Positions 27,407-37,062 of a DNA stretch of 64,000 nucleotides are shown here, in pieces. Numbering within the stretch: the first letter of the stretch is position 1; each line of letters starts with the position of its first letter. This stretch comes from Deltaproteobacteria bacterium (GTDB lineage: Bacteria > Desulfobacterota > Syntrophorhabdia > Syntrophorhabdales > Syntrophorhabdaceae). The notes under the pieces were generated by a model. It did no database searches, was not told the DNA's origin, and worked only from the letters and a program-made list of their open reading frames with translations. The stretch covers positions 1 through 64,000 of the forward strand of contig JAKPCK010000090.1 of assembly GCA_029553295.1 (NCBI GenBank). Direction: 5' to 3'. The translations under genes and the position numbers were made by a program.

Positions 27407-29470
27407 ATGGCTATAGAACCCTTAAAAAAGGTAACAATTGTAAGCACAAAACAGGCAAACAGGCGGCTGATTAAATCAATCAATAAGCTTGGGGTTATGG
27501 AGGTCATAGACATCCAGGGCAGCCTAAAAGAGGACCTCCCCTTTAAAAACTACAGGGCAAATACTTCAGAGGCAGATAACAATATCAACAAGATAGATTT
27601 TATCCTGAACCTCATGAATATCTTTGCCCCGGAACAGGATAGCTTTATAAAGAGCCTTACACCACTCCCCATAGTAACTACCGAGGCGGAGGTTGACAGG
27701 ACACTAAAGGAATACAACCTCGATAAAAACTACCGTTATGCTGTGGAGCTCGATGAGATATACAGAAATTCTGAAAGGATAATAACTGAGATAGAGAATG
27801 AGATTGAAGAGCTAAAACCTGTTATGGATATCCCTGTGGACCTTGAAGAGTTTCATTCCACTAAACGTATCTCCATGGTAATAGGCTATGTCCCTGTAAA
27901 GAACCTCCATATAATAGACGATACAAAAGAACCCTGGGTCTGGGCAGCATGGGAGGAGCTCCCTGAGGTCAATGACAGCATAGATATATTAAAACAGAAA
28001 GAGGATGCAAAGGTGAGAATGGTCTTTGCATTTCTCAAGAGGGATGCAGAGGATATAAAAAGGGCGCTTGAGGACATAGGTTTTGACGAGATACAGTTGC
28101 CCAAGAGAAAGGAAAAGATAAAAGAGAGGGTCCTTGAGCTTGAGGCTGATATGGAGCATTATAGGGAAAAGATAGCAGATGTGGCAGATAAGGTAAGGCG
28201 GATGGCCCAGGGACAACAAGAAGGGGAGGGCAAAAGACCTCTTTTGATACTCAAGGCATACTGGACTAATATCAGAAACAGACAACTGGCAGCCATGAAG
28301 GGCCTGGAGGGCAGGTGGGTCTATATAATCAGCGGCTATATAAGGACAAAGGATGTAGGTATATTAACTGCCATGATGGAAAGGGAATTCCCTGAATCTG
28401 TGGTTACTGTAGAAGACCCGCCCCAGGACGAAGACCTGCCTGTAAGCATCTCTGTCCCGTATCTTTTCAGGCCTATCCAGCTTTTAACAGAGATGTTCGG
28501 GCTACCTCCTTATCGGAGTTTTGACCCAACGCCATTTATGCAGGTCAATTTTTATATGTTTTTTGGGATATGTTTCAGTGATGTCTGTTACGGGATAATG
28601 CTTGCCATATTAGGTGCATACCTCAATGCCAAGACAAAGGCATACAGGGGCGTAAATAATCTTGCCCGTATCCTTTTATACGGTGGCATAAGCAGTATCA
28701 TATTCGGTGCCCTCACAGGCTCTTGGTTCGGTGACCTTTATAAACCCGAATATCTCGGGGAAGGAAATATACTCCTGACACTCCAGCAGAGGTTTGTCTT
28801 GATTGACCCTATGGGGAAGACTATTGTGGCATTGATAATCGCCCTAGGTCTTGGTGTCCTGAATCAGTTTTTCGGGATAACCCTTAAGATGTATGGTGCA
28901 TATCAGAAAAAAGATTATATGGGTATATTCTCTGATGGTCTGTGCTGGATTATAACCTTGACAGGCCTCCTTATGATGGCAGGTAAGGTCTTTGCAGATA
29001 TACCACCTGCTATCCTCAATACAGGTTTAGCCCTTTTTGTTGCGGGCTCTCTCGGGCTCATATTTACACAGGGCAGGGCCATAAAGAGCATACCAGGGAG
29101 GATTGCCGGGGGTCTGGTGAGTTTATACGGGATTGTGGGCAGTTACGGTATTACATCTTTTATAGGCGATACACTTTCCTACTGCCGCTTGCTCGCCCTT
29201 GGTCTCACCACTTCCATTGTAGCCATGGCCTTTAATCTCATGGCAGGTATGCTAAAGGACATCCCGTATATAGGGTTTGTCTTATTTATTGTCGTCCTTG
29301 CCATAGGTCATATATTTAACTTTCTTATCAGTGCCCTCGGTGCCTTTGTCCACTCCATGAGGCTCATCTTTGTAGAGTTTTTCGGCAGGTTCTATGAGGG
29401 GGGGACGAGGCCTTTTCAGCCCCTTGGCTTTGATACAAACATGTGTGTAATAAAAAAGGCAGGTGAATAA
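27407..29470 (+). CDS. ntpI: V/A-type ATPase subunit I (a-type membrane stator)
   Basis: This 687-residue subunit forms the ion half-channels and the stator. The cytosolic N-terminal half (about 1-355) is charged and coiled; the second half holds about seven or eight membrane helices. Conserved segments include LFGITLKMYG-type and SYGITSFIGDTLSYCRLLALGL, the latter containing the essential arginine of the a-type subunit. HSMRLIFVEFFGRFYEGG is near the end. It lies 8 bp after subunit H. Confidence 0.95.
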   Translation: MAIEPLKKVTIVSTKQANRRLIKSINKLGVMEVIDIQGSLKEDLPFKNYRANTSEADNNINKIDFILNLMNIFAPEQDSFIKSLTPLPIVTTEAEVDRTLKEYNLDKNYRYAVELDEIYRNSERIITEIENEIEELKPVMDIPVDLEEFHSTKRISMVIGYVPVKNLHIIDDTKEPWVWAAWEELPEVNDSIDILKQKEDAKVRMVFAFLKRDAEDIKRALEDIGFDEIQLPKRKEKIKERVLELEADMEHYREKIADVADKVRRMAQGQQEGEGKRPLLILKAYWTNIRNRQLAAMKGLEGRWVYIISGYIRTKDVGILTAMMEREFPESVVTVEDPPQDEDLPVSISVPYLFRPIQLLTEMFGLPPYRSFDPTPFMQVNFYMFFGICFSDVCYGIMLAILGAYLNAKTKAYRGVNNLARILLYGGISSIIFGALTGSWFGDLYKPEYLGEGNILLTLQQRFVLIDPMGKTIVALIIALGLGVLNQFFGITLKMYGAYQKKDYMGIFSDGLCWIITLTGLLMMAGKVFADIPPAILNTGLALFVAGSLGLIFTQGRAIKSIPGRIAGGLVSLYGIVGSYGITSFIGDTLSYCRLLALGLTTSIVAMAFNLMAGMLKDIPYIGFVLFIVVLAIGHIFNFLISALGAFVHSMRLIFVEFFGRFYEGGTRPFQPLGFDTNMCVIKKAGE

Positions 29471-29506
29471 TGTTTTTTAAAAAAAATGAAAGATGGAGGA
29501 TAGAAG

Positions 29507-30022
29507 ATGTTACCTGAATGGATTGAACTGGGGAGAGGTCTTTGCTACGGTGGTGCTGGGCTGGCCTTTGGCCTGGCAGGTGCAGGTTCGGCATGGGGTA
29601 TCTCCATAGCTGTTCATCAGTGTGCAGGCGTTCTCCGTGAAAAACCAGAGCTCTTTGGAAGGATGCTTGTCATGATTGCCCTTCCCGGGACACAGGGGTT
29701 TTACGGTTTTATCGCCGCCATACTTATTATGACGCAGACAGGACTGATAGGTGGGTCAGCTATAAAGATTACCCTTGGCACAGGCCTTGCCATGTTCTTC
29801 GTAGGTCTTGGATGCGGTATTGCCCAGTTGGTATCTGCAATAAAGCAGGGTGAGGCCTCTGCAGCTGGCATCTCCCTAATAGCACGGAGACCTGAGGCAG
29901 CAGGGAGGGCAATACTATTTCCTGCATTTGTTGAGACCTATGCGGTTGTAGGGCTTCTTGCAACAGTTCTTTTTATTATATTTCTCACCCAGCCCCTTGC
30001 CCTCAAGTTTTTGGGGCAGTAA
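29507..30022 (+). CDS. ntpK: V/A-type ATPase rotor subunit K with sodium-site residues
   Basis: This is a double-hairpin proteolipid of 171 residues with four helices. Its ion site can be read against Enterococcus hirae NtpK: Leu59, Thr62 and Gln63 in ALPGTQGFYG, Tyr66, Gln114 in AIKQGEASAAG and the essential Glu143 in FVETYAVVG. These correspond to L61, T64, Q65, Y68, Q110 and E139 of the sodium-translocating enzyme. All sodium ligands are therefore conserved. GGAGG lies upstream. Sodium coupling is inferred from residues, not shown. Confidence 0.95.
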   Translation: MLPEWIELGRGLCYGGAGLAFGLAGAGSAWGISIAVHQCAGVLREKPELFGRMLVMIALPGTQGFYGFIAAILIMTQTGLIGGSAIKITLGTGLAMFFVGLGCGIAQLVSAIKQGEASAAGISLIARRPEAAGRAILFPAFVETYAVVGLLATVLFIIFLTQPLALKFLGQ

Positions 30023-30040
30023 AAAAGGTAAGGTAGTGCT

Positions 30041-30643
30041 ATGGGGATAGAGAAGATCAGTGAGGCAGTGCTGTCAGAGGCAGAGAAAGAGGCGAAAAAC
30101 ATTGTAGAGACAGCAAAAAAAAATGCCAGACTCCTTGTAGAGAAAAGAAAGAGGGAGATCGATGAAGAGATAGAAAGGCTTTATAAGGCCCGAACATCTT
30201 CCATCTCTGAGGATTTTAACCGTAAACTCATCCAGTACAGGGGGATGGCAGGCAAACAGATACTCGAAAAAAGAAATAAACTGGTAGATGCTATATTTGA
30301 AAAGGCAAAGGACAGGGTATTGAATCTACCTGCAGATAGGTATAAGTCCTTAATGGCATCAATCCTTGAGAAGATTGCAGGGGATTCTACTGGCAGGGTT
30401 TGTGTCCACAGGGATGATATGGCTATCTTTAGAGAAATTGTTTCACAGATTAATGAAAAAAGGACAGAAGGCAATAAGATCTCCCTTGATGAGTCCAGTA
30501 CCCTAACAGAGAGGGGCGGTTTTGTCTTTGTGGCTGATAATTATGAGGTAGACCAGACACTGGATATGCTTTTTAAAGATATTAAAAAGGATATGCTGCC
30601 ATCTATGGCAAAAGAATTGTTTTCCCATCAGGATATAAAATGA
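30041..30643 (+). CDS. ntpE: V/A-type ATPase subunit E (peripheral stalk)
   Basis: This 200-residue protein has a helical N-terminal half (EAEKEAKNIVETAKKNARLL) and a globular C-terminal half (about 95-200). It forms the peripheral stalk with subunit H. It overlaps the start of subunit C by 4 bp (ATGA), indicating translational coupling. The position between K and C is the usual bacterial order. Confidence 0.9.
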   Translation: MGIEKISEAVLSEAEKEAKNIVETAKKNARLLVEKRKREIDEEIERLYKARTSSISEDFNRKLIQYRGMAGKQILEKRNKLVDAIFEKAKDRVLNLPADRYKSLMASILEKIAGDSTGRVCVHRDDMAIFREIVSQINEKRTEGNKISLDESSTLTERGGFVFVADNYEVDQTLDMLFKDIKKDMLPSMAKELFSHQDIK

Positions 30644-31632
30644 TACCGAGAATAAAGAATATCTCAAAATGGGGATTTGTTTCCGGGAGGATAAGCGTCC
30701 TTGAGGCTGGTTTTATGACAAAGGACTTCCTGTTCAATATGTTAAACATGGAAAAGATAGATGATGTTATTGCCCTCCTCCAGGATACATTTCTAAGGGA
30801 CTATATATCACCGGGGGCTGTATGGCTGGGAGAGGATTTTGGGGCAATCTTTGATAGGTGTTTTTATGATATGGCTGTATCTCTAAAAGGTGATTGTCCA
30901 TCCACCCTGCCTGTAGATATCTTCCTCCTTCAGGGCGATTATCTAAATCTAAAGACTGCCTTAACAGGAAAAAAGACATTTCTATTTCCATCGGGTATAT
31001 TTTCCTATGAGATGTTATCTTCCATAGCAGATGGAGACTATGGAGACCTGCCCCTTCCGTTTAAGGAATCGCCGGAGTGGACAGGGACAGACATATTTAA
31101 TATAATGCCCGGCGACCTGGATATAATGCTTGACGGTTCATATCTGAGGCACCTCCTGTTGCTATCCAGACAGACAGAGTCGGAGATGATAAGAAGATAT
31201 ATCAGAAACAGGGTCCACTCATATCTTGTGATTATCCTCTGGAGGGCACTAAATCAGGGTATCTCCCTTAAGAGATACCAGCAGTACCTGCCACCTGTTG
31301 GTGATTTTACACCGCTTATAGACGAGCTGGCAGGTATAAGCAACTTAGAGAACTGGAGAGGTATAATAGGCGGGGAGATGGGCGAGATATTCTTCGAGTG
31401 CTGTGCCTATGAAGAGAAGGCCCATATAGCCATATTTGATACCAGGGTAATGAACTATCTTTTACGGATTGTCCATGATGGTGCATACCAGACTGCAGGG
31501 CCAGAGAGGGTTTTTGCATTTCTCTTGGGTCTCTATGTAGAGATGCAGAACCTTAAACTTGTTGTAACCGGGAGGCTCAATCGCATTGACCCAGGGTTTT
31601 TAAAAGAGAGGTTAAGGGACTGCTATGTTTAG
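30640..31632 (+). CDS. ntpC: V/A-type ATPase subunit C (d-like central adaptor)
   Basis: The 330-residue, largely helical protein corresponds to the funnel-shaped adaptor joining the rotor ring to the central stalk. N-terminal YxxGRISVLEAG-type sequence and repeated helical segments with RNRVHSYLVIILWRAL are seen. It overlaps E by 4 bp and F by 8 bp. Confidence 0.9.
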   Translation: MIPRIKNISKWGFVSGRISVLEAGFMTKDFLFNMLNMEKIDDVIALLQDTFLRDYISPGAVWLGEDFGAIFDRCFYDMAVSLKGDCPSTLPVDIFLLQGDYLNLKTALTGKKTFLFPSGIFSYEMLSSIADGDYGDLPLPFKESPEWTGTDIFNIMPGDLDIMLDGSYLRHLLLLSRQTESEMIRRYIRNRVHSYLVIILWRALNQGISLKRYQQYLPPVGDFTPLIDELAGISNLENWRGIIGGEMGEIFFECCAYEEKAHIAIFDTRVMNYLLRIVHDGAYQTAGPERVFAFLLGLYVEMQNLKLVVTGRLNRIDPGFLKERLRDCYV

Positions 31633-31966
31633 GGCAATAGCAGTAGGGGAGAAGCATTTGATAATGGGTTTTAAGGCCGTGGGTTTCGAGATAATTGAGC
31701 TGGATGACAGCTCAAAGCTCATGGAGACCCTTATAGATATATCCAGTGATCCAGACACAGGGCTTGTGTTTGTTACAGAGAGCATGGCAGAGGATAATTT
31801 AGAGGCCATTGAGGAGTTTCATAACAGGAGCAGTGCTGTTATCACCCTAATACCTACCCACGAAGGGAGCAAGCATACAAGTTTCCTTATGATGGCTAAG
31901 GCCATTGAGCGTTCTATAGGCATTGATGTCCTTGGAAAGGACATAAATAAACACATTAAGGATTGA
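31625..31966 (+). CDS. ntpF: V/A-type ATPase subunit F
   Basis: This small central-stalk subunit of 113 residues has a Rossmann-like start, MFRAIAVGEKHLIMGFKAVG. The segment GLVFVTESMAEDN matches the family pattern of a glycine-rich early loop and a LVFVTE-type strand. It overlaps ntpC and is followed 3 bp later by ntpA. Confidence 0.9.
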   Translation: MFRAIAVGEKHLIMGFKAVGFEIIELDDSSKLMETLIDISSDPDTGLVFVTESMAEDNLEAIEEFHNRSSAVITLIPTHEGSKHTSFLMMAKAIERSIGIDVLGKDINKHIKD

Positions 31967-31969
31967 GCT

Positions 31970-33727
31970 ATGAATGAGGTTAAAGGTGAGGTCATAAAGG
32001 TATCAGGACCACTTGTTATTGCCAGAGGGCTTACAGGCGCAAGGATGTATGAGATGGTCCGTGTAGGCGAAGGGAGGCTCTTCGGTGAGATAATAGAGAT
32101 AAAAGGGGACAGCTATTCCATTCAGGTATACGAAGAGACAGAGGGCATAGGACCTGGACAGCCTGTCTGGAGGACAGGGGAGCCCTTAAGCGTGGAACTA
32201 GGTCCAGGTCTTATCAGGTCTATCTATGATGGTGTCCAGAGACCACTGGATAAGTTGTCCTATGATTTCGGTGAATATATTGTCCGTGGTGCTGAGAGGC
32301 CCGCACTGGACAGGTCGATAAAATGGGAGTTTAACCCTGTGGCAAAGGAAGGAGACAGGGTAGAACCCGGGGATGTGCTGGGCACTGTCAAGGAGAGTAA
32401 TCTTGTTATCCACAAGATTATGGTCCCTCCTGGTATATGGGGGATAATAAAGAAGATAGGACCTTTAACTGGTAATGTGGATGAGGTGATAGCTGTTATA
32501 GAAGGCGAGGGCATACTCCATGATATAACCATGGTGCAGAGGTGGCCTGTAAGACAGCCCCGTCCTGTAAAGAGAAAGGTTGTTCCTGTTGAACCGATGG
32601 TAACAGGGCAGAGGGTTATAGATATGTTTTTTCCCATCACAAAGGGTGGGACAGCCTGTGTCCCAGGGCCTTTTGGAAGTGGAAAGACTGTTGTCCAGCA
32701 TCAGCTCGCCAAGTGGGCAGATGCACAGATAGTTGTTTATGTGGGTTGTGGAGAGAGGGGAAACGAGATGACAGATGTCCTTATGGAGTTCCCCCACCTT
32801 AAAGACCCTGCATCCGGTGAACCCCTGATGGAGAGGACAGTGCTTGTTGCCAATACATCAAATATGCCTGTTGCTGCAAGGGAGGCCAGTGTCTTTACCG
32901 GGATTGCCATTGCCGAATATTACAGGGACATGGGTTATTCAGTAGCCCTTATGGCGGATTCAACGAGCCGCTGGGCAGAGGCCATGAGGGAGATCTCCGG
33001 TCGTTTGGAGGAGATGCCGGGGGAGGAGGGCTATCCTGCCTATCTTGGCTCCCGCATTGCAAGCTTCTATGAGAGGGCAGGGAGTGTTGTATGCCTTGGC
33101 TCTGATGAGAGAAAGGGTGCAATTACTGTCATAGGTGCTGTTTCACCGCCTGGTGGAGACCTGTCTGAGCCTGTTGTCCAGGCTACATTAAGGGTGGTCA
33201 AGGTGTTCTGGGGGCTTGACGATAAGCTTGCATTCTCCAGACATTTTCCGGCCATAAATTGGCTCACATCCTATTCCCTTTATCAGGATGTGGTGGACGA
33301 ACATGCAGACACGAGGTTTGAAGGCCAGTGGTCTCGCAACAGAAAACAGGCTATGGAGATACTCCAGAGGGAGGCAGAGCTTGAAGAGCTTGTGAGATTG
33401 GTGGGTGTAGATGCACTCCCCCATGAGGACAGGCTACTACTTCAGGCAGCAAAGATGATAAGGGAGGATTTTCTCCATCAGAATGCCTTTGATGACATTG
33501 ATACATGCACCTCTATAGAGAAACAATACAGGCTCTTGAGGTTGATTTTGCATTATTATGACAGGATTAAAAAGGCTTTTAAAGACGGGGCAACACTGGT
33601 CGCCCTTACAGGTCTTGAGGTACTGGATGATATTGCCAGGGCAAAACTCATACCTGAAGACGACCTTGAACAGTTCAGCATTATCGAGAAGAGGATAGAC
33701 AATTCTATTGTTTCATTAACATGGTGA
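31970..33727 (+). CDS. ntpA: V/A-type ATPase catalytic subunit A
   Basis: The nucleotide-hydrolysing subunit, 585 residues. The P-loop [17 protein letters not shown], the A-subunit-specific bulge region between the N-terminal barrel and P-loop, the catalytic [11 protein letters not shown] with its glutamate, and [20 protein letters not shown] are all visible. The normal length indicates no intein. Start ATG, 3 bp after ntpF. Confidence 0.98.
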   Translation: MNEVKGEVIKVSGPLVIARGLTGARMYEMVRVGEGRLFGEIIEIKGDSYSIQVYEETEGIGPGQPVWRTGEPLSVELGPGLIRSIYDGVQRPLDKLSYDFGEYIVRGAERPALDRSIKWEFNPVAKEGDRVEPGDVLGTVKESNLVIHKIMVPPGIWGIIKKIGPLTGNVDEVIAVIEGEGILHDITMVQRWPVRQPRPVKRKVVPVEPMVTGQRVIDMFFPITKGGTACVPGPFGSGKTVVQHQLAKWADAQIVVYVGCGERGNEMTDVLMEFPHLKDPASGEPLMERTVLVANTSNMPVAAREASVFTGIAIAEYYRDMGYSVALMADSTSRWAEAMREISGRLEEMPGEEGYPAYLGSRIASFYERAGSVVCLGSDERKGAITVIGAVSPPGGDLSEPVVQATLRVVKVFWGLDDKLAFSRHFPAINWLTSYSLYQDVVDEHADTRFEGQWSRNRKQAMEILQREAELEELVRLVGVDALPHEDRLLLQAAKMIREDFLHQNAFDDIDTCTSIEKQYRLLRLILHYYDRIKKAFKDGATLVALTGLEVLDDIARAKLIPEDDLEQFSIIEKRIDNSIVSLTW

Positions 33728-33734
33728 GGTTAAT

Positions 33735-35117
33735 ATGGCTGGGATTGCAAAGGAATATAAGACTGTAACAGAGATTGTAGGCCCCCTTATGATTGTGGAG
33801 GGTGTTGAGGGGGTGACCTATGGGGAACTGGCAGATATAAGGCTTCAGGATGGGTCCATGCGCAGGGGCCGTGTCCTTGAGGTGAGTGGTGACAGGGCAG
33901 TGGTTCAGGTGTTTGAGGGGACAAGTGGTTTATCCCCCCAGGATGTAAAGGTTAAGTTCCTTGCCAAGGGTATGGAACTCGGCGTATCCATGGAGATGCT
34001 GGGCAGGGTATTTGACGGCTTCGGGCGCCCCATTGATGAAGGTCCTGCCATAATACCAGAAAAATATCTCAATGTTAATGGCAGCCCCATGAATCCCTTT
34101 GCCAGGGACTACCCTAATGAGTTTATCCAGACAGGCATATCCACCATTGACCTTTTAAACACCCTTGTCAGAGGCCAGAAGCTACCCCTTTTCTCTGGCT
34201 CTGGATTACCCCATTCCAGGCTTGCTGTCCAGATTGCAAGGCAGGCAAAGGTCCTCAAGACTGGTGAGAAATTTGCCGTTGTCTTTGCAGCTATGGGTAT
34301 TACCTTTGAAGAGGCAGAGTTTTTTATTGCAGATTTCAGGAGAACAGGGGCGATTGAACGCTCTGTTGTCTTTGTCAACCTTGCCGATGACCCGCCTATA
34401 GAGAGGATTGCGCTACCGAGGATGGCCCTCACTGCAGCGGAATACCTTGCCTTTGAAAAGGATATGCATGTCCTTGTAATTATGACAGATATAACAAACT
34501 ACTGTGAGGCACTCAGAGAGATCTCTGCAGCCAGGAGGGAGGTGCCTGGCAGGCGTGGCTATCCAGGATATCTATACACTGATTTGTCCACAATATACGA
34601 GAGGGCGGGGAGGATTAAAGGAAAAAAAGGCTCTATAACCCAGATACCTGTCCTTACCATGCCTGAGGATGACAAGACCCATCCCATCCCGGACCTTACA
34701 GGCTACATAACAGAGGGCCAGATTATAATCCATAGGGGGCTGAATGCCAGGGGTATATACCCGCCTGTAGATGTCTTACCCTCGTTGTCCCGTCTAAAGG
34801 ACAAGGGTATAGGTGACGGCAAGACAAGGGAAGACCATGCAGACCTTATGAATCAGCTATACTCTGCCTATGCAAGGGGAAAGAATGCAAAAGAGCTGGC
34901 AGTGGTCCTGGGTGAATCTGCCTTAAGTGAGACAGACCTGCTCTTCGTCAAGTTCGCCGATACATTTGAGGATAGATTTGTCCGTCAGGGTGAAGATGAA
35001 AACCGTCCCATAGAGGAGAGCATGAGGATAGGTTGGGAACTCCTATCTATGCTACCTAAGGGTGAGCTCAAAAGGGTCAGGGATAAATACATAGAAAAAT
35101 ACCTACCCAAGGGATAG
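33735..35117 (+). CDS. ntpB: V/A-type ATPase regulatory subunit B
   Basis: The non-catalytic partner of subunit A, 460 residues. The degenerate P-loop region reads [20 protein letters not shown], and the family segments [17 protein letters not shown] and [20 protein letters not shown] are conserved. It lies 7 bp after ntpA. Confidence 0.98.
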   Translation: MAGIAKEYKTVTEIVGPLMIVEGVEGVTYGELADIRLQDGSMRRGRVLEVSGDRAVVQVFEGTSGLSPQDVKVKFLAKGMELGVSMEMLGRVFDGFGRPIDEGPAIIPEKYLNVNGSPMNPFARDYPNEFIQTGISTIDLLNTLVRGQKLPLFSGSGLPHSRLAVQIARQAKVLKTGEKFAVVFAAMGITFEEAEFFIADFRRTGAIERSVVFVNLADDPPIERIALPRMALTAAEYLAFEKDMHVLVIMTDITNYCEALREISAARREVPGRRGYPGYLYTDLSTIYERAGRIKGKKGSITQIPVLTMPEDDKTHPIPDLTGYITEGQIIIHRGLNARGIYPPVDVLPSLSRLKDKGIGDGKTREDHADLMNQLYSAYARGKNAKELAVVLGESALSETDLLFVKFADTFEDRFVRQGEDENRPIEESMRIGWELLSMLPKGELKRVRDKYIEKYLPKG

Positions 35118-35124
35118 ATAAGAT

Positions 35125-35787
35125 ATGGCAAGGCTCCCTGTTAACCCTACAAGGATGGAACTCCTAAGGCTACGCAAAAGGCTTGTAGTAGCCATAAGAG
35201 GTCATAAACTCTTGAAAGATAAGCTCGATGGCCTCATGAAGGAGTTTATGACGCTTGCAGAGAGATACAGGTCATATCGTCTCAAGGTGGACAGCAGGCT
35301 ACCAGATATTTTAAAGCTCTTTGTTGTATCTGAGATGACATCGTCGAGGCAGATTACAGAGGATGCACTGGAGAGCACAAGGCAGGACCTTGAGCTCAAT
35401 TTACAGAAAAAAAGGGTAATGGGTGTGGTTGTCCCGAGACTGGAGTTTACATTTGGAGAGGTCAAGGGTATGTATTCCTTTATCCATACATCCCCTGAGC
35501 TTGACAGGGCTATTATTACCCTCAAGGATTTTATGCCGGTGCTTATAGAGATGGCAGAGCTTGAAGAGTCGCTGAGGCTTATGAGCAGCGAGATAGAAAA
35601 GACGAGGCGGAGAGTAAATGCCCTGGAATATACTGTTATCCCTCGTATGCAGGAGACTGTCAAATATATAACAACAAAACTCGACGAGATGGAGAGGTCG
35701 AATACGAGCAGACTCATGAAGATAAAGGCACTGAGGCTTGCCCAGGAATCTCAGGTTAAGGTAGCTAAAAATAACCCCTCTCGGTAA
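35125..35787 (+). CDS. ntpD: V/A-type ATPase central shaft subunit D
   Basis: The long antiparallel coiled-coil rotor shaft, 220 residues. It begins MARLPVNPTRMELLRLRKRL, typical of the family, and has the second helix RVNALEYTVIPRMQETVKYI near the end. It closes the operon H-I-K-E-C-F-A-B-D, which is therefore complete. Confidence 0.97.
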   Translation: MARLPVNPTRMELLRLRKRLVVAIRGHKLLKDKLDGLMKEFMTLAERYRSYRLKVDSRLPDILKLFVVSEMTSSRQITEDALESTRQDLELNLQKKRVMGVVVPRLEFTFGEVKGMYSFIHTSPELDRAIITLKDFMPVLIEMAELEESLRLMSSEIEKTRRRVNALEYTVIPRMQETVKYITTKLDEMERSNTSRLMKIKALRLAQESQVKVAKNNPSR

Positions 35788-35807
35788 AGTAATATTTAGT
35801 TTTATAT

Positions 35808-35835
35808 GTCTATAGTCTATCGTCTATAGTCTAAA
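35808..35835 (+). repeat. Heptad tandem repeat, four units beginning GTCTA
   Basis: GTCTATA GTCTATC GTCTATA GTCTAAA runs without interruption between ntpD and queA. A 13-bp stretch of it (35822-35834) recurs inverted at 37038-37050 on the other side of queA. Confidence 0.65.
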
Positions 35836-35906
35836 TCTAAGACCCCAGTTGATTTAAATTGCTTATATTTTCACAATCTGTTATAAAATTAACCTGTTTC
35901 GGCTAT

Positions 35907-36929
35907 ATGAATATAGAGGATTTTGATTATTTTTTACCTGAGGGATTTGTCGCCCAGTATCCGGAAAAAGACAGAACATCCTCTCGTCTTCTTGTTTATG
36001 AAAGGGAAAGGGGTACTATTGAGCACAGGTTTTTCAGGGATATACTGGATTATCTTAATGAGGGCGATGTCCTTGTGTTGAATAACAGTAAGGTACTGCC
36101 TGCAAGATTAAAGGCAAAAAAGAACACAGGGGGAGAACTGCATATTACCCTTGTGGAGAGGATAGATAGAAATCGGTGGTTCTGCCTAACAAAAGGCATC
36201 AGGGGTAATATGTCAAGGCTAACGGTTGATATAGGGGATGTGAAGGCAGGGCTTGAAAGGGACAAAGAAACATCATTCTGGATTATTGAGTTTATGTATG
36301 AAGGCGATAGTATGGATATTATAAGAAGATATGGGATGATGCCCCTACCCCCATATATAAAAAGAAAAACCAGGGAAGACCTTGATTTTAATATGTATCA
36401 GACTGTATATGCCCATGAGCCTGGTTCTGTGGCAGCACCAACAGCAGGTCTGCACTTTACCGAAGAGCTTCTTGACAGGATAGAACAGAAGGGTATAAAT
36501 ATAGTGAAGATTACACTCCACATAGGGGTTGGGACATTTCTCCTCATTAAGAAAAAAAATGTTGAGGAACATGTAATGCACAGGGAGTATTACATAGTCC
36601 CTGAAGGTATAAAGGAGGCCATAAAGAAGGCAAGAAGAGATGGGAAAAGGGTTATAGCATGCGGTACAAGCTCTGTTAGAACCCTGGAGTCTGTGTTTTC
36701 CCAAAATGGTGATGCACCGTTACAGGGTTATACAGATATATTTATATATCCTGGATACAGGTTCAAGGTCGTGGATGCCCTTATAACTAATTTTCACCTG
36801 CCCAGGTCAACACCTTTAATGCTTGTTGCAGCATTTACAGGTAGAGATGCACTCCTTGGCTGTTATCAGGAGGCTATAGAAAAGAGATACAGGTTTTACA
36901 GCTATGGCGATGCCATGTTGATTGTTTGA
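35907..36929 (+). CDS. queA: S-adenosylmethionine:tRNA ribosyltransferase-isomerase
   Basis: QueA transfers the ribosyl group of SAM to preQ1 in tRNA, giving epoxyqueuosine. The frame is open from a TTG at 35859, but the family's N terminus (MNIEDFDYFLPEGFVAQYP) starts at the ATG at 35907. That choice gives the usual 340 residues. Also seen are VLPARLKAKKNTGGELHI, VAAPTAGLHFTEELLD and the late LPRSTPLMLVAAF. No strong Shine-Dalgarno precedes it. tgt follows after 133 bp. Confidence 0.95.
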   Translation: MNIEDFDYFLPEGFVAQYPEKDRTSSRLLVYERERGTIEHRFFRDILDYLNEGDVLVLNNSKVLPARLKAKKNTGGELHITLVERIDRNRWFCLTKGIRGNMSRLTVDIGDVKAGLERDKETSFWIIEFMYEGDSMDIIRRYGMMPLPPYIKRKTREDLDFNMYQTVYAHEPGSVAAPTAGLHFTEELLDRIEQKGINIVKITLHIGVGTFLLIKKKNVEEHVMHREYYIVPEGIKEAIKKARRDGKRVIACGTSSVRTLESVFSQNGDAPLQGYTDIFIYPGYRFKVVDALITNFHLPRSTPLMLVAAFTGRDALLGCYQEAIEKRYRFYSYGDAMLIV

Positions 36930-37037
36930 TGGTTTTAATATGGAGATGGTATGTTGTAAAAAATACATGTGGTTCATCAGGGTAATAAAACCTTGAAAGG
37001 ATTTTTTAGAGGTCTTTTCTATGGTCGTTCAGGCTTG

Positions 37038-37050
37038 TTAGACTATAGAC
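37038..37050 (-). repeat. Inverted copy of the heptad motif downstream of queA
   Basis: TTAGACTATAGAC is the exact reverse complement of the 13 bases at 35822-35834. It lies 13 bases before the tgt start. Confidence 0.6.
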
Positions 37051-37062
37051 AGAATTTTAGGT

